A stretch of 6,733 bases of DNA from Coriobacteriales bacterium (GTDB lineage: Bacteria; Actinomycetota; Coriobacteriia; Coriobacteriales; UBA8131): contig JAISFJ010000191.1 of NCBI GenBank assembly GCA_031263665.1, positions 1 through 6,733 of the forward strand. Direction: 5' to 3'. The notes beneath the pieces are model-generated. The model made no database searches, had not been told where the DNA came from, and saw only the letters and a list, made by a program, of their open reading frames with translations. How positions within the stretch are numbered: position 1 is the first letter of the stretch; the number at the start of each line of letters is the position of its first letter. The translations under genes were made by a program, and so were the position numbers. Below are positions 1 through 5,733 of this stretch, one piece after another.

Positions 1-412
1 ACGAATCGGTCTCATCCGACTCGCGGAGAAAACGTCCATGTTCTATCTCGATGTTTTGGATATAAGCGTAGTTTTCTGTAACTCCAAAAAGCTGAGTGGT
101 GATGGACTCACTTTGCGAAGCCACTTCGGCCGGAACAATCATAAGGCCGCCGACGCTCTCGTAATCCGGAAACGCTGCCTCAATCGCCTCCACATCTCTG
201 AGGCTCAACGGCTCAGTGCCGTGTATCTGCACCATGCGTGCCTGGTAGAGCCCGAGCTCCGTCATGAGAACACCCTTCATGCCGCTGATGAGGGATGTCA
301 TGGCGATAACGCTCGCGATGCCGATGATGATACCGAGTATGGTGAGCAGCGAACGCACTTTGTTGGCGGTCAGCGAAATCCATGTCTCGCTCAGCAGATA
401 GCGAAAGGCCAT
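1..412 (-). CDS. MacB-type ABC exporter permease, N-terminal part (runs off window)
   Basis: I translated this partial frame directly: 137 complete codons from the ATG at 410-412 to the left edge, with no stop. The protein begins MAFRYLLSETWISLTANKVR. A strongly hydrophobic stretch at about residues 21-43 (containing LLTILGIIIGIASVIAM) is the first transmembrane helix. The Arg-Ser-x-Leu-Thr-x-Leu-Gly-Ile-x-Ile-Gly pattern is the hallmark of the MacB/FtsX permease N-terminus. After it comes a soluble stretch that fits the start of the extracytoplasmic MacB_PCD domain. The family normally has about 400 residues and three more helices, which would lie outside the window. The start lies 12 bases after the ATPase stop, and GTGA five bases before the ATG (TGAGGCGTGAGCGCTATG, whose TGA is the ATPase stop) can act as ribosome-binding site, so translation is probably coupled. 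Inferred role: membrane subunit of an exporter. The substrate is unknown. Confidence 0.9.
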   Translation of the reverse strand, partial: MAFRYLLSETWISLTANKVRSLLTILGIIIGIASVIAMTSLISGMKGVLMTELGLYQARMVQIHGTEPLSLRDVEAIEAAFPDYESVGGLMIVPAEVASQSESITTQLFGVTENYAYIQNIEIEHGRFLRESDETDS

Positions 413-424
413 AGCGCTCACGCC

Positions 425-1153
425 TCACACGGTGATGCGCGCGGCGGCGCGTGTGCTGACACGTGCACTACCCTCGCGGGGCTTCCCAAACAGGCCATCC
501 CGGATGTATAAGACGCGGTCGACCCGCTGAACAACGCTCGGCTCGTGGGTGATGAGTACGATGGTGCGCCCCATATCGCGAAGCCGCGAGAGCGTGCTGA
601 GTATGACCTCTCCCGCTGCCGTGTCGAGATTGCCGGTCGGTTCGTCGGCGAGGATGAGGGCGGGATTGTTGACGAGTGCCCGCGCGATGGCGACCCGCTG
701 CATCTGCCCACCGGAAAGCTCATTGCTCTTGTGAGCAAAAAGCCGCTCGTCCAACCCAACCGCATGCAGAGCGGCCCATGCCCGTGCCTCCCATTCACGT
801 TTGGGGCAACGCGTAAAACTCAAAGGCAGCATGACGTTACGGAGCACGGTCGTGTGCGGCAGGAGGTTGAACGCCTGAAAAACAAAGCCGATACGGGTTG
901 CGCGGATGTCGGCAAGCTCATTATCGGAATAGGTTTTGACATCGGTTCCCTCAAGCAGGTAGATACCCCTGTTTGGACGGTCCAGGCAACCGAGGATGTT
1001 CATGAGCGTGGACTTGCCGGAGCCGGACGGGCCCATGATTGCCACAAACTCTCCCTGCTTGACCGCGAAACTTACGCCGCGGAGCGCGTGGGTCACCCCA
1101 GCCTTGCTGCGATATGCCCGGGCGAGATCTAAAGCCTCGAGTACAGCACCCAC
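425..1153 (-). CDS. MacB/LolD/YknY-type ABC transporter ATP-binding protein
   Basis: This is the cytoplasmic ATPase that powers the exporter encoded around it. Numbered from the GTG at 1151-1153 (242 residues), all the motifs are intact. They are Walker A GPSGSGKS at 41-48, the Q-loop Gln93, signature LSGGQ at 146-150 followed by [10 protein letters not shown], Walker B ILADEP with Asp170-Glu171, a D-loop (GNLD) and the switch His203. The NILGCLDRP segment after Walker A and the DEPTGNLD motif are typical of the MacB/LolD/YknY subfamily. Length is normal (about 220-250). I prefer the GTG at 1153 because GGGTGA lies five bases upstream. The in-frame GTG at 1160-1162 would add three residues but has GGCGG directly abutting it and no properly spaced site. 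The last ~25 residues ([19 protein letters not shown]) are basic and look non-conserved. The permease follows after 12 bases. Confidence 0.95.
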   Translation of the reverse strand: MGAVLEALDLARAYRSKAGVTHALRGVSFAVKQGEFVAIMGPSGSGKSTLMNILGCLDRPNRGIYLLEGTDVKTYSDNELADIRATRIGFVFQAFNLLPHTTVLRNVMLPLSFTRCPKREWEARAWAALHAVGLDERLFAHKSNELSGGQMQRVAIARALVNNPALILADEPTGNLDTAAGEVILSTLSRLRDMGRTIVLITHEPSVVQRVDRVLYIRDGLFGKPREGSARVSTRAAARITV

Positions 1154-1209
1154 GGCACTCACCCGCCAATCATATCGGCGGATGTCACGCCGTTTCTGGG
1201 GCGGGCAAA

Positions 1210-1359
1210 GTGGGCGGAGTGGCCAGGGCGGTTGGGGCAGTCGGAGTGGGTGAAGTGGCCAGGGCGGTTGGGGCGACCAGAAAGGCCGACGAAGCGACCG
1301 GGGCGACCGGGGCGACCAGAAAAGCTGGAGCGACCGAGGAGGCCGCAGCGACCGGTAAG
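1210..1359. repeat. Degenerate 9/18/36-base GC-rich tandem repeat inside the exporter operon
   Basis: This fills most of the 207-base gap between the adaptor stop (1361) and the ATPase start. On the plus strand, a 21-base stretch starting agtggccagg is exactly duplicated at 1218-1238 and 1254-1274. It sits within a 36-base period (similar blocks start at 1210 and 1246). Then 9-base units gcgaccggg occur at 1294, 1303 and, altered to gcgaccaga, at 1312. They continue as 18-base units starting gcgacc at 1312, 1330 and 1348. All periods are multiples of 9. The array has strand asymmetry (G-rich on plus, C-rich on the mRNA strand). I see no gene in it that I would call real. Confidence 0.8.
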
Positions 1360-1360
1360 G

Positions 1361-2455
1361 CTACCCGCTGAAGCGACTTCGAACAGCAAACAATTCGCCA
1401 TAAGCTCCTCCCCCTTCTCCAGCTTCGGTATCGACGAGCACCTGTTCTCCCTCTTGGAGATTGCCTTCAACAGCTACCTGTGCCGGCGAGGACGCGACGA
1501 TGTTGACCTCCACCGCGACCACATCGCCGGCGGACTCCTGCACATATACTACCGGCGCGCCATCAAGCTCCTGTATCGCCAGGGCATTGACGAGCAGCGC
1601 GTCGGGCACTTCGTTGACGGTGATGCGGGCGCTGACCGACATACCAGGCTTAAGCCGAGCGTCATCCTCATCGAGCTCGAGCTTCACCGGATACGTGACA
1701 ATCGTACCGCCGACAGCAAGCCCCGCCGCGGCCGCCCCCTCATTGGGAAGGGTCGCGATGTGAGCAACCGTAGCGCCGAGAGTTAAATCGGGCAGAGCAT
1801 CAAAACTCAGCTCCGCCTTCTGCCCTACCTCGATGTGGGGCATATCGACCTCGTTAACATCAAGCATAATCTCCATGAATGTCAAATCAGCGATGACGAG
1901 GCCGGATGAACCCGTGGCGTGCTGCTCCGCAAAACTCTTGCCAGTGGATAGGTCGAGCTGCACGACCTGGCCGGAGATGGGCGCCGTGACGTCTTCGTGA
2001 CCTCTGTTGGTCTCAACCTCAAAGAGTGCCTGTTCCTCATCCACCATGTCCCCCTCAGCCACCCATATCTCAGAGATAGAGCCGGGTAGCGAGGTGGTCA
2101 CAGCCTCCTGCGTTCGGGGCTGCAAGGTCCCGTTGAGGTCGAGAGTGGCAACAAAGGTGCCCCTGGTGACGGCCTCGGTAGGAAGCGGCGGCTTTGCGAA
2201 GGGGTCAAAGCGATAGAGCAAAAAACCCGCAAAGCTGCCAATGAGCAGCAGGCCGATGAGACCATAGGCGAGAAATGACTTCCAGCGACGCTGCTGGCCG
2301 TCTTTGCGACTGCGAGTTTGGGGGGTCTCAAACTCAAGTATGTCGAGAGACGAAGCTTCTTTTGCCGAGACGCGCTTGCCGGCCGTGTGCTCAGTGGTCT
2401 CTAAATTGATTGCGGCAGTTTCCCTTGTGGGGGCCTGTTTCGACGCCCTATCCAT
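1361..2455 (-). CDS. MacA/YknX-like (HlyD-family) membrane adaptor of ABC exporter, hairpin-less
   Basis: 364 residues. This is the periplasmic-adaptor-type subunit that couples to the MacB-type permease outside the membrane. Layout: a polar, charged N-terminal tail of about 60 residues, one transmembrane helix at about 61-82 (FLAYGLIGLLLIGSFAGFLLY), then an extracytoplasmic region. Two halves of a biotinyl-lipoyl-like domain lie at about 120-150 (SLPGSISEIWVAEGDMV, EEQALFEVE) and 155-178 (VTAPISGQVVQLDLSTGKSF). Only about seven residues link them, where Gram-negative MacA carries a long coiled-coil hairpin. Beta-barrel-like sequence follows at about 190-280 (ending LKPGMSVSARITV), and a membrane-proximal domain up to about 345. 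The start is firm: GGAGGA lies seven bases before the ATG. It is the first gene of the exporter operon, with the ATPase and permease downstream. The substrate cannot be read from the sequence. The long cytoplasmic tail is unusual for the family. Confidence 0.88.
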   Translation of the reverse strand: MDRASKQAPTRETAAINLETTEHTAGKRVSAKEASSLDILEFETPQTRSRKDGQQRRWKSFLAYGLIGLLLIGSFAGFLLYRFDPFAKPPLPTEAVTRGTFVATLDLNGTLQPRTQEAVTTSLPGSISEIWVAEGDMVDEEQALFEVETNRGHEDVTAPISGQVVQLDLSTGKSFAEQHATGSSGLVIADLTFMEIMLDVNEVDMPHIEVGQKAELSFDALPDLTLGATVAHIATLPNEGAAAAGLAVGGTIVTYPVKLELDEDDARLKPGMSVSARITVNEVPDALLVNALAIQELDGAPVVYVQESAGDVVAVEVNIVASSPAQVAVEGNLQEGEQVLVDTEAGEGGGAYGELFAVRSRFSG

Positions 2456-2461
2456 CGGATT

Positions 2462-2467
2462 GTCCTC
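2462..2467 (-). promoter_or_regulatory. Shine-Dalgarno site of the adaptor gene
   Basis: The minus strand reads GGAGGA seven bases before the ATG at 2453-2455. It is the only canonical GGAGG-type site in the window and fixes the adaptor start. Confidence 0.8.
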
Positions 2468-2515
2468 CGTGTCGATAATTTGCGACAGCTTCTTTAATGT
2501 CTTTTCTCCCTGTCC

Positions 2516-2545
2516 ATAGTACTACATTTGCGACTATTTTGGTAA
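2516..2545 (-). promoter_or_regulatory. Weak candidate promoter for the exporter operon
   Basis: On the minus strand, TTACCA (2540-2545) and TACTAT (2516-2521) are separated by 18 bases. Each matches four of six sigma70 consensus positions. This would give a leader of roughly 55 bases before the adaptor ATG. A 9-base direct repeat, GTCGCAAAT on the minus strand (2526-2534 and 2478-2486), lies in and below it. The match is weak, and read-through from metY is an alternative. Confidence 0.25.
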
Positions 2546-2597
2546 CATTTATTTCCCACGGGTCAAAACGGGGATTTAAGGGGCTTTAAGCACGTCA

Positions 2598-2682
2598 CAG
2601 GGCGTTAATTCCCCTCCGTTGAAGGAGAATTGGCATCCTGTGAACGGGATAAACGGTAACTGATGAAGTGGTTGCTTTATCC
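2598..2682. other. Potentially structured intergenic segment (two hairpins)
   Basis: Two inverted repeats stand side by side in the spacer. The first is AATTCCCC (2607-2614) against GGAGAATT (2624-2631), 8 pairs including one wobble or mismatch depending on strand. It is enclosed by CAGG (2598-2601) and CCTG (2637-2640). The second is GGATAAA (2647-2653) against TTTATCC (2676-2682), a perfect 7-base arm. Inside it, GTAAC (2656-2660) can pair with GTTGC (2671-2675) through one G-U wobble on the plus-strand RNA. Neither is followed by a T-run on either strand. I do not recognise a known riboswitch. It may be a leader, a processing site or chance. Confidence 0.35.
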
Positions 2683-2720
2683 AGGGGGATGCGTGCTTGT
2701 TTTGTCCTGCGTCTTATTGA

Positions 2721-2736
2721 GCACTTCTAGAAGTGC
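2721..2736. terminator. Palindrome immediately after the metY stop codon (possible weak terminator)
   Basis: GCACTTCTAGAAGTGC is a perfect 16-base palindrome that begins two bases after the metY TAA. As RNA it would form a 6-base stem with a CTAG loop. On the minus strand it is followed by TCAATAAGA rather than a T-run, so it would be a poor intrinsic terminator. It could instead be a protein-binding site or an mRNA 3'-end stabiliser. Confidence 0.4.
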
Positions 2737-2738
2737 CT

Positions 2739-4046
2739 TTACGAAAACGCTTTTTTGAATGCTTGGGCGAGGTCGGCGATGAGGTCTTGGGGGCTTTCGA
2801 GGCCCAGGGACAGGCGAATCGTTTCGGGTTTGAGTTCGATAATCGCACGCTGTTCGTTCGTCAGTTCGATGTGGGTGGTCTGCGCGGGGTTGATAATCAG
2901 CGAGCGCGCATCTCCGATATTTGCCTGATAGCTAAACAGCTCAACGCTGTCGAGAAATCGACGTTTTTGCCCTTCGCTTCCGGCAAAACCAAAGCTCACG
3001 ATGCCTCCCGCTCCGCGCGGCAGGTACTTCTCGGCCAACTCGCGATAGGGGCTCTCTTGTGTTGTGGGGTAGTTTATCCACGAGACATGAGGGCTGTCTT
3101 TAAGGTATGCGAGCAGCGCCTTTGCGTTCGCGACTTGTTTGGTCACCCGCTCGGCGAGCGTCTCGATGCCAAGCAAAATGAGGTAGGCATCAAAGGGACT
3201 GAGCGCCGCGCCCAGGTAGTTGAGGTGGATGGCCCGAAGCCGCCCCGTAAAGGGAGCGTCCGGAAAAAGTTGCAGATGATTACGCGGTACGTCGTTTTCG
3301 TCGCGAAGGACCCAGTGCGGCTCACTGAACTGAGGAAACTTCCCGTTGCCGTAATCAAAGCGGCCGCTTTCGACAACAAGCCCGGCGATAACGTTGCCAT
3401 GCCCACTCAGCGCCTTGGTGGCGGAATAGACCACAACATCGGCACCAAACTCAAAAGGATTAAGGAGAAAAGGGGTGGCGAGCGTGTTGTCGACGATGAG
3501 CGGAATGTCGTTTGCGTGAGCCAGGCGGGACAAAGCCTCAAGGTCGCTGACCGCAAGCAGGGGATTTGTGACGCTCTCGACGTAGATGGCCTTGGTGTCT
3601 GGGCCGAGCGCGCGCTCGTAGGCCTTGATGTCATCGGCGTCCTTTACGGTGTCGATGGCGATGCCCAACTCAGGGTAAATGTGCGAGAAGGCGTCGATGG
3701 TTCCGCCGTAGAGGTGGTAATTGGTCAGAACATGCCCTCCCCGCCCCGCCACGTTGAGCAAAGCGTAGCTGACCGCCGCCATGCCGGAGGCGAGAGCGAT
3801 GCTTGCCGTCGCGCCTTCGTGGAGCGCGGTGACCCGCCGCTCAAGCACGTCAACCGTGGGGTTGGAAAGTCGGGTGTAAAGCGGGTCCTCATCCTCGAAG
3901 GCAAACATCGCGTCGGCACGCTCGGCGGTTTCCAGCGTATAGGCCGTCGTCTGGTAGATGGGCACGTTGACCGCGTGATTGTGCTCGGTGGGGTTATAAC
4001 CGGCCCGCACCGCTAAGGTATCAAAATCCCAAGACGCTTCTGTCAT
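2739..4046 (-). CDS. metY: O-acetylhomoserine sulfhydrylase (O-acetylhomoserine aminocarboxypropyltransferase)
   Basis: 435 residues, a full-length cytoplasmic PLP enzyme of the Cys/Met metabolism family. By family knowledge it joins O-acetyl-L-homoserine and sulfide to give L-homocysteine and acetate, the direct sulfhydrylation route to methionine. Visible motifs are VPIYQTTAY (28-36), YTRLSNPT with Tyr57/Arg59 near the PLP phosphate (57-64), LASGMAA (86-92), VDNTLATPF with Asp186 for the pyridine nitrogen (185-193), and SATKALSGHGN with Lys211 as Schiff-base lysine. The C-terminal signature NIGDARSLIINPAQTTH (376-392) is also present. The overall length and the extended loop around 240-265 fit MetY better than shorter MetB/MetC/MetZ proteins, but substrate (acetyl versus succinyl) is inferred. 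It follows the aminotransferase by 23 bases in one operon. AAGGTG a few bases before the ATG is the ribosome site. A long open frame lies antisense to it and is not considered a gene. Confidence 0.93.
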   Translation of the reverse strand: MTEASWDFDTLAVRAGYNPTEHNHAVNVPIYQTTAYTLETAERADAMFAFEDEDPLYTRLSNPTVDVLERRVTALHEGATASIALASGMAAVSYALLNVAGRGGHVLTNYHLYGGTIDAFSHIYPELGIAIDTVKDADDIKAYERALGPDTKAIYVESVTNPLLAVSDLEALSRLAHANDIPLIVDNTLATPFLLNPFEFGADVVVYSATKALSGHGNVIAGLVVESGRFDYGNGKFPQFSEPHWVLRDENDVPRNHLQLFPDAPFTGRLRAIHLNYLGAALSPFDAYLILLGIETLAERVTKQVANAKALLAYLKDSPHVSWINYPTTQESPYRELAEKYLPRGAGGIVSFGFAGSEGQKRRFLDSVELFSYQANIGDARSLIINPAQTTHIELTNEQRAIIELKPETIRLSLGLESPQDLIADLAQAFKKAFS

Positions 4047-4069
4047 CGTTGCACCTTTCTTATGGGCAC

Positions 4070-5512
4070 TTATGAAATGCCAAACTCGGCTTCGGCTTGG
4101 CCAATGAGAACGTCCAGCTTCTCTAGCGCCTCATCGATGAGTTCATCGGGGATATTCAAGGCGGGAATCAGCGGAATGCGATTTCCAAAGTAGCCACCAT
4201 GGTCGAGCAAAAGCCCCTCGCGCAAGCCAGCCAGCCGAATTTTAGATACCAACTCCGCGGCAGGAGTCTTTTTAACGGGGTCGCCGACAAATTCCAAGCC
4301 CAGATACAGGCCGCTGTGGTCGATATAATCCAAACTCGGATGCCTCAAGGCCAGGCGCTCCAAGCCCTCTTTGAAACGAAGCCCGTGTCTGTTTACCTCA
4401 TCGAGAAAACCGGGAGCCGTGATTATGTCGAGAACAACATGAGCCGCCGCGCAGGCAGCCACGTTACCAGCCTGCGTGTTGATATGAGCCGTAGCCTTCC
4501 AGGATGAGAACAGTTCTTCTCTGGCGACAACCGCAGAAAGCGGCAGGCCTCCCCCGAGTGTCTTTGAGGTGATGAGGGCGTCGGGCCTGATGCCAGAGTG
4601 CTCATATCCCCATAAAGTGCCCGTCCGGCCCAAGCCCGTTTGAACCTCATCGACCATCAAAAGTATTCCAAATCGGTCTGCTATATCCCGCAGCCTCGCG
4701 AGATATTCTTTTGGCGGGATATAGTAACCTGATGAACTCTGGAAGGGCTCGACCAAAATTGCCGCCACCAGATTGTCGGACCCATCGGCATAGGGAGAAT
4801 AGGTGCCGCTCAAACTGCGCTCAAGTTCCTCCAGCGCCTCCATCCCATAGCCGCCAAACTCGCTGAGACCCTGACGGTACGTATGGGGAAATCCAAAAAA
4901 CCCCACATTTCCCCCTGTTCCACCAGGAAAATACGGAGCGTTCATGCCGCGCCTGCTTGTAAGGCCGATGGTGCCATAGGAAGCACCGTGGTAATCCCCC
5001 TTCGCTACGAGGACGTAGGGTTTTCCCGTATAATGGCGCGCCGCCTTTACCGCGCTTTCGACACCATCCGAGCCGGTGGTTCCAAAAAGTACCCGCGTTC
5101 GCCCTTCGATGCCGGAGAGTTCGCCGAGACGCTCGGCCAAACGGATGCGCAATGGATGAGAGAAGTCAAAAAAGTGTGTGAGCTGCGCTGCCTGTGACTG
5201 TATGGCCTCAGTAATGGCCGGATGGCAGTTGCCCAGTCCGCTGACTGAAAATCCCGACAGCAGGTCGATATAACGCTTGCCGTCAACATCAAACAGCAAG
5301 GACCCCTCACCGCGCTCGATGATGGGCGGAGCCTCAAAAAGCCCCCACCCAGGACCACCGAGCGATTCGCAGCGAGCGGCTCTACGCGCCCACCCCTTGG
5401 TATTTTCGCCAAAGTCCGAACGGTCGATACGCTCCCGCAACTCGGCTTCCGTTGTCCGAGGCGCTCCCTGAACTCTTTTTGCGGCACTGATAACTTGAAA
5501 ATTCTCGTCCAT
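4070..5512 (-). CDS. Class III PLP-dependent aminotransferase
   Basis: 480 residues, a fold-type I aminotransferase of the class III (GABA/ornithine/diaminobutyrate) family. It moves an amino group, usually from a terminal amine or amino acid, to a 2-oxo acid. Motifs in order: LLFDVDGKRYIDLLSGFSVSGLGNCHP (substrate-entry region, 72-98), FGTTGSDGVESAVKAAR (PLP phosphate loop, 143-159), GDYHGAS (172-178), VEPFQSSSGY with Glu255, and MVDEVQTGLGRTG with Asp288 and Gln291 (286-298). SKTLGGGLPL with Lys317 as the Schiff-base lysine and NTQAGN with Thr346 follow. All catalytic residues are present. An N-terminal extension of about 50 residues precedes the core. The exact substrate cannot be assigned: the FGTTGSDGVE loop recalls diaminobutyrate-type enzymes, but a link with the downstream metY points instead to aspartate/homoserine-derived amino acids. 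Both are inference. GTGA three bases upstream supports this ATG. It is the first gene after a strong promoter. Confidence 0.9.
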   Translation of the reverse strand: MDENFQVISAAKRVQGAPRTTEAELRERIDRSDFGENTKGWARRAARCESLGGPGWGLFEAPPIIERGEGSLLFDVDGKRYIDLLSGFSVSGLGNCHPAITEAIQSQAAQLTHFFDFSHPLRIRLAERLGELSGIEGRTRVLFGTTGSDGVESAVKAARHYTGKPYVLVAKGDYHGASYGTIGLTSRRGMNAPYFPGGTGGNVGFFGFPHTYRQGLSEFGGYGMEALEELERSLSGTYSPYADGSDNLVAAILVEPFQSSSGYYIPPKEYLARLRDIADRFGILLMVDEVQTGLGRTGTLWGYEHSGIRPDALITSKTLGGGLPLSAVVAREELFSSWKATAHINTQAGNVAACAAAHVVLDIITAPGFLDEVNRHGLRFKEGLERLALRHPSLDYIDHSGLYLGLEFVGDPVKKTPAAELVSKIRLAGLREGLLLDHGGYFGNRIPLIPALNIPDELIDEALEKLDVLIGQAEAEFGIS

Positions 5513-5531
5513 GGCTCACTTCTTTTTCTCT

Positions 5532-5566
5532 ATTATTCTTATAAGTTTTATCAGTTTAAGAATAAT
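5532..5566. promoter_or_regulatory. Operator-like perfect 10-base inverted repeat over the aminotransferase promoter
   Basis: ATTATTCTTA (5532-5541) and TAAGAATAAT (5557-5566) are exact reverse complements, 15 bases apart. The right arm covers the -10 box of the predicted minus-strand promoter (5559-5564), and the left arm falls at about +11 to +20. Because transcription would start near 5552, between the arms, the repeat would not be wholly transcribed. A DNA-binding site for a dimeric repressor therefore fits better than an RNA hairpin. The first arm runs into a second small palindrome, CTTATAAG (5538-5545). I cannot name the regulator. Confidence 0.5.
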
Positions 5567-5587
5567 CAAGAACGCCCCCGCCGTCAA
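5559..5587 (-). promoter_or_regulatory. Sigma70-type promoter of the aminotransferase-metY operon
   Basis: On the minus strand, TTGACG (-35, 5582-5587, five of six matches) and TATTCT (-10, 5559-5564, four of six) are separated by exactly 17 bases. The start would be near 5552, giving a leader of about 40 bases. A possible second promoter further upstream reads TAGAAT (5661-5666) with a poor -35. Confidence 0.6.
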
Positions 5588-5650
5588 GTAGGGACGGGGC
5601 TGAGACAGAAAGAGTATAATGAGGGCTCTTCGGGATAATAGGCTTGACGG
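5581..5650. repeat. Inverted repeat CCGTCAAG / CTTGACGG in the divergent control region
   Basis: CCGTCAAG (5581-5588) and CTTGACGG (5643-5650) are exact reverse complements 54 bases apart. Each contains a TTGACG pointing outward toward its own gene. The left copy is the -35 box of the aminotransferase promoter. The right copy has no convincing -10 at 16-18 bases on the plus strand. It may be a paired regulator site or chance. Confidence 0.35.
5615..5620 (+). promoter_or_regulatory. Candidate -10 box for the radical SAM gene
   Basis: A perfect TATAAT on the plus strand in an otherwise AT-rich control region. No recognisable -35 lies 16-18 bases upstream (the bases there are ggacgg) and there is no TG extension, so it is only a candidate. 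The leader would be about 105 bases. Confidence 0.3.
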
Positions 5651-5725
5651 AATGTCTGATATTCTAAACGCGTAAAACAACAATGAACAAAAAGGTGTGG
5701 TGGAGTAAAATTTGAGAAGTAGTAT

Positions 5726-5730
5726 GGTGA
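5726..5730 (+). promoter_or_regulatory. Ribosome-binding site of the radical SAM gene
   Basis: GGTGA lies three bases before the ATG at 5734. It pairs with the UCACC part of the 16S rRNA tail, for which such close spacing is expected, so it favours 5734 over the in-frame GTG (5740) and ATG (5743). Confidence 0.5.
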
Positions 5731-5733
5731 GAG

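Noticed and set aside
545..1132. A 195-codon plus-strand frame opposite the ABC ATPase
   Set aside because: It is a shadow of a strongly conserved ATPase with every motif intact, and has no ribosome site or family resemblance.
1114..1371. A plus-strand frame encoding Ala/Thr-rich repeats (ATRKAG, ATEEAA) across the tandem repeat
   Set aside because: The repeat simply lacks stop codons in this frame. The frame starts inside the ATPase on the opposite strand and shows no start signal.
2598..2682. A SAM or other methionine-type riboswitch near metY
   Set aside because: The structured segment lies downstream of metY, not upstream, and I could not match it to a known riboswitch core. The metY operon leader (about 40 bases) is too short to hold one.
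2733..4016. A 427-codon open frame on the plus strand, antisense to metY
   Set aside because: It mirrors the metY reading frame, its protein has no recognisable motif, and metY on the other strand is an unmistakable full-length enzyme. Long antisense frames are common in GC-rich genes.
5683..5715. A tiny frame MNKKVWWSKI with two tandem Trp codons ahead of the radical SAM gene, resembling a trp-type leader peptide
   Set aside because: It has no ribosome-binding site, no terminator/antiterminator pair follows, and the downstream gene has no link to tryptophan. Most likely chance.
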